From NCBI GenBank assembly GCA_030604585.1, contig JAUVVP010000187.1:1-5426 (forward strand): DNA of 5,426 bases. The letters are read 5' to 3'. The translations under genes were made by a program, and so were the position numbers. Position 1 is the first letter of the stretch. Every line of letters starts with the position of its first letter. A model generated the notes under the pieces. That model was given only the letters and a program-made list of their open reading frames with translations, did not search any database and was not told the origin of the DNA. The stretch is from Planctomycetota bacterium (GTDB lineage: Bacteria > Planctomycetota > Brocadiia > SM23-32). This document shows positions 5,315-5,426 of the stretch, in pieces.

Positions 5315-5426
5315 ATGCCGCGTTACCGACCAGAGTCCGCCGCTCCCGGCAGAGGCACAGCGCCGGCATATTGGGTACGCAGGATGCCCCGCCGGATGGA
5401 GCTGGCTGAGTAAGACGACAGGCGAG
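5315..5426 (-). other. Upstream leader of rpsB, reaching the window edge
   Basis: These 112 bases should hold at least part of the leader and perhaps the promoter of the translation cluster. I find no convincing -35/-10 pair; CAATAT is the most -10-like word but lacks a partner. Only a weak SD (GGTCGG) precedes ATG 5314. I do not recognise an S2 autoregulatory leader structure. No second gene with a credible product is visible here. Confidence 0.4.

Noticed and set aside
3674..5413. 579-codon plus-strand ORF with FGRV/RLFGR repeats
   Set aside because: It lies antisense to tsf and rpsB, whose products are unmistakable. The repeats are the reverse reading of the rpsB tail repeats, and GC-rich codon bias leaves few stops in this frame.

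Overview
The window is GC-rich bacterial chromosomal DNA with six protein-coding genes and no RNA genes, mobile elements or CRISPR arrays that I can see. About half of it (2223-5314, minus strand) is the classic translation cluster rpsB-tsf-pyrH-frr, encoding ribosomal protein uS2, elongation factor Ts, UMP kinase and ribosome recycling factor in the usual order. Spacing is 93 bases between rpsB and tsf and 43 bases between tsf and pyrH, and pyrH overlaps frr by 11 bases, so the four are probably co-transcribed from a promoter at or beyond the right edge.

The left part holds two genes outside that cluster. A secreted GH51-type alpha-L-arabinofuranosidase-like enzyme reads leftward from 889 and runs off the window at base 1, so its C-terminal part is missing. 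A Gfo/Idh/MocA-family NAD(P)-dependent oxidoreductase (1116-2150) reads rightward, is divergent from the glycosidase, and converges on frr. The 226-base divergent spacer carries a plausible extended -10 promoter for the oxidoreductase. The 72-base convergent spacer shows no obvious intrinsic terminator.

Organism: a free-living heterotroph that secretes a plant- or algal-polysaccharide enzyme and carries Gfo/Idh/MocA dehydrogenases, with a short (196-residue) EF-Ts. This combination is reminiscent of Planctomycetota and related PVC lineages, Armatimonadota or similar groups often recovered in metagenomes, but the window cannot decide this.

Most of the window is ordinary housekeeping sequence. 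The most distinctive feature is a roughly 120-residue, strongly acidic Pro/Ala/Glu tail on uS2, built from three different in-frame tandem repeats (18, 21 and 27 bases). Lesser oddities are a divergent central segment in UMP kinase, an Arg-to-Thr change in a highly conserved RRF motif, and a Gfo/Idh protein lacking the usual catalytic-site Asp. Because the DNA is GC-rich, very long spurious ORFs lie antisense to the real genes, including a 579-codon one. I found no convincing new multi-gene system.
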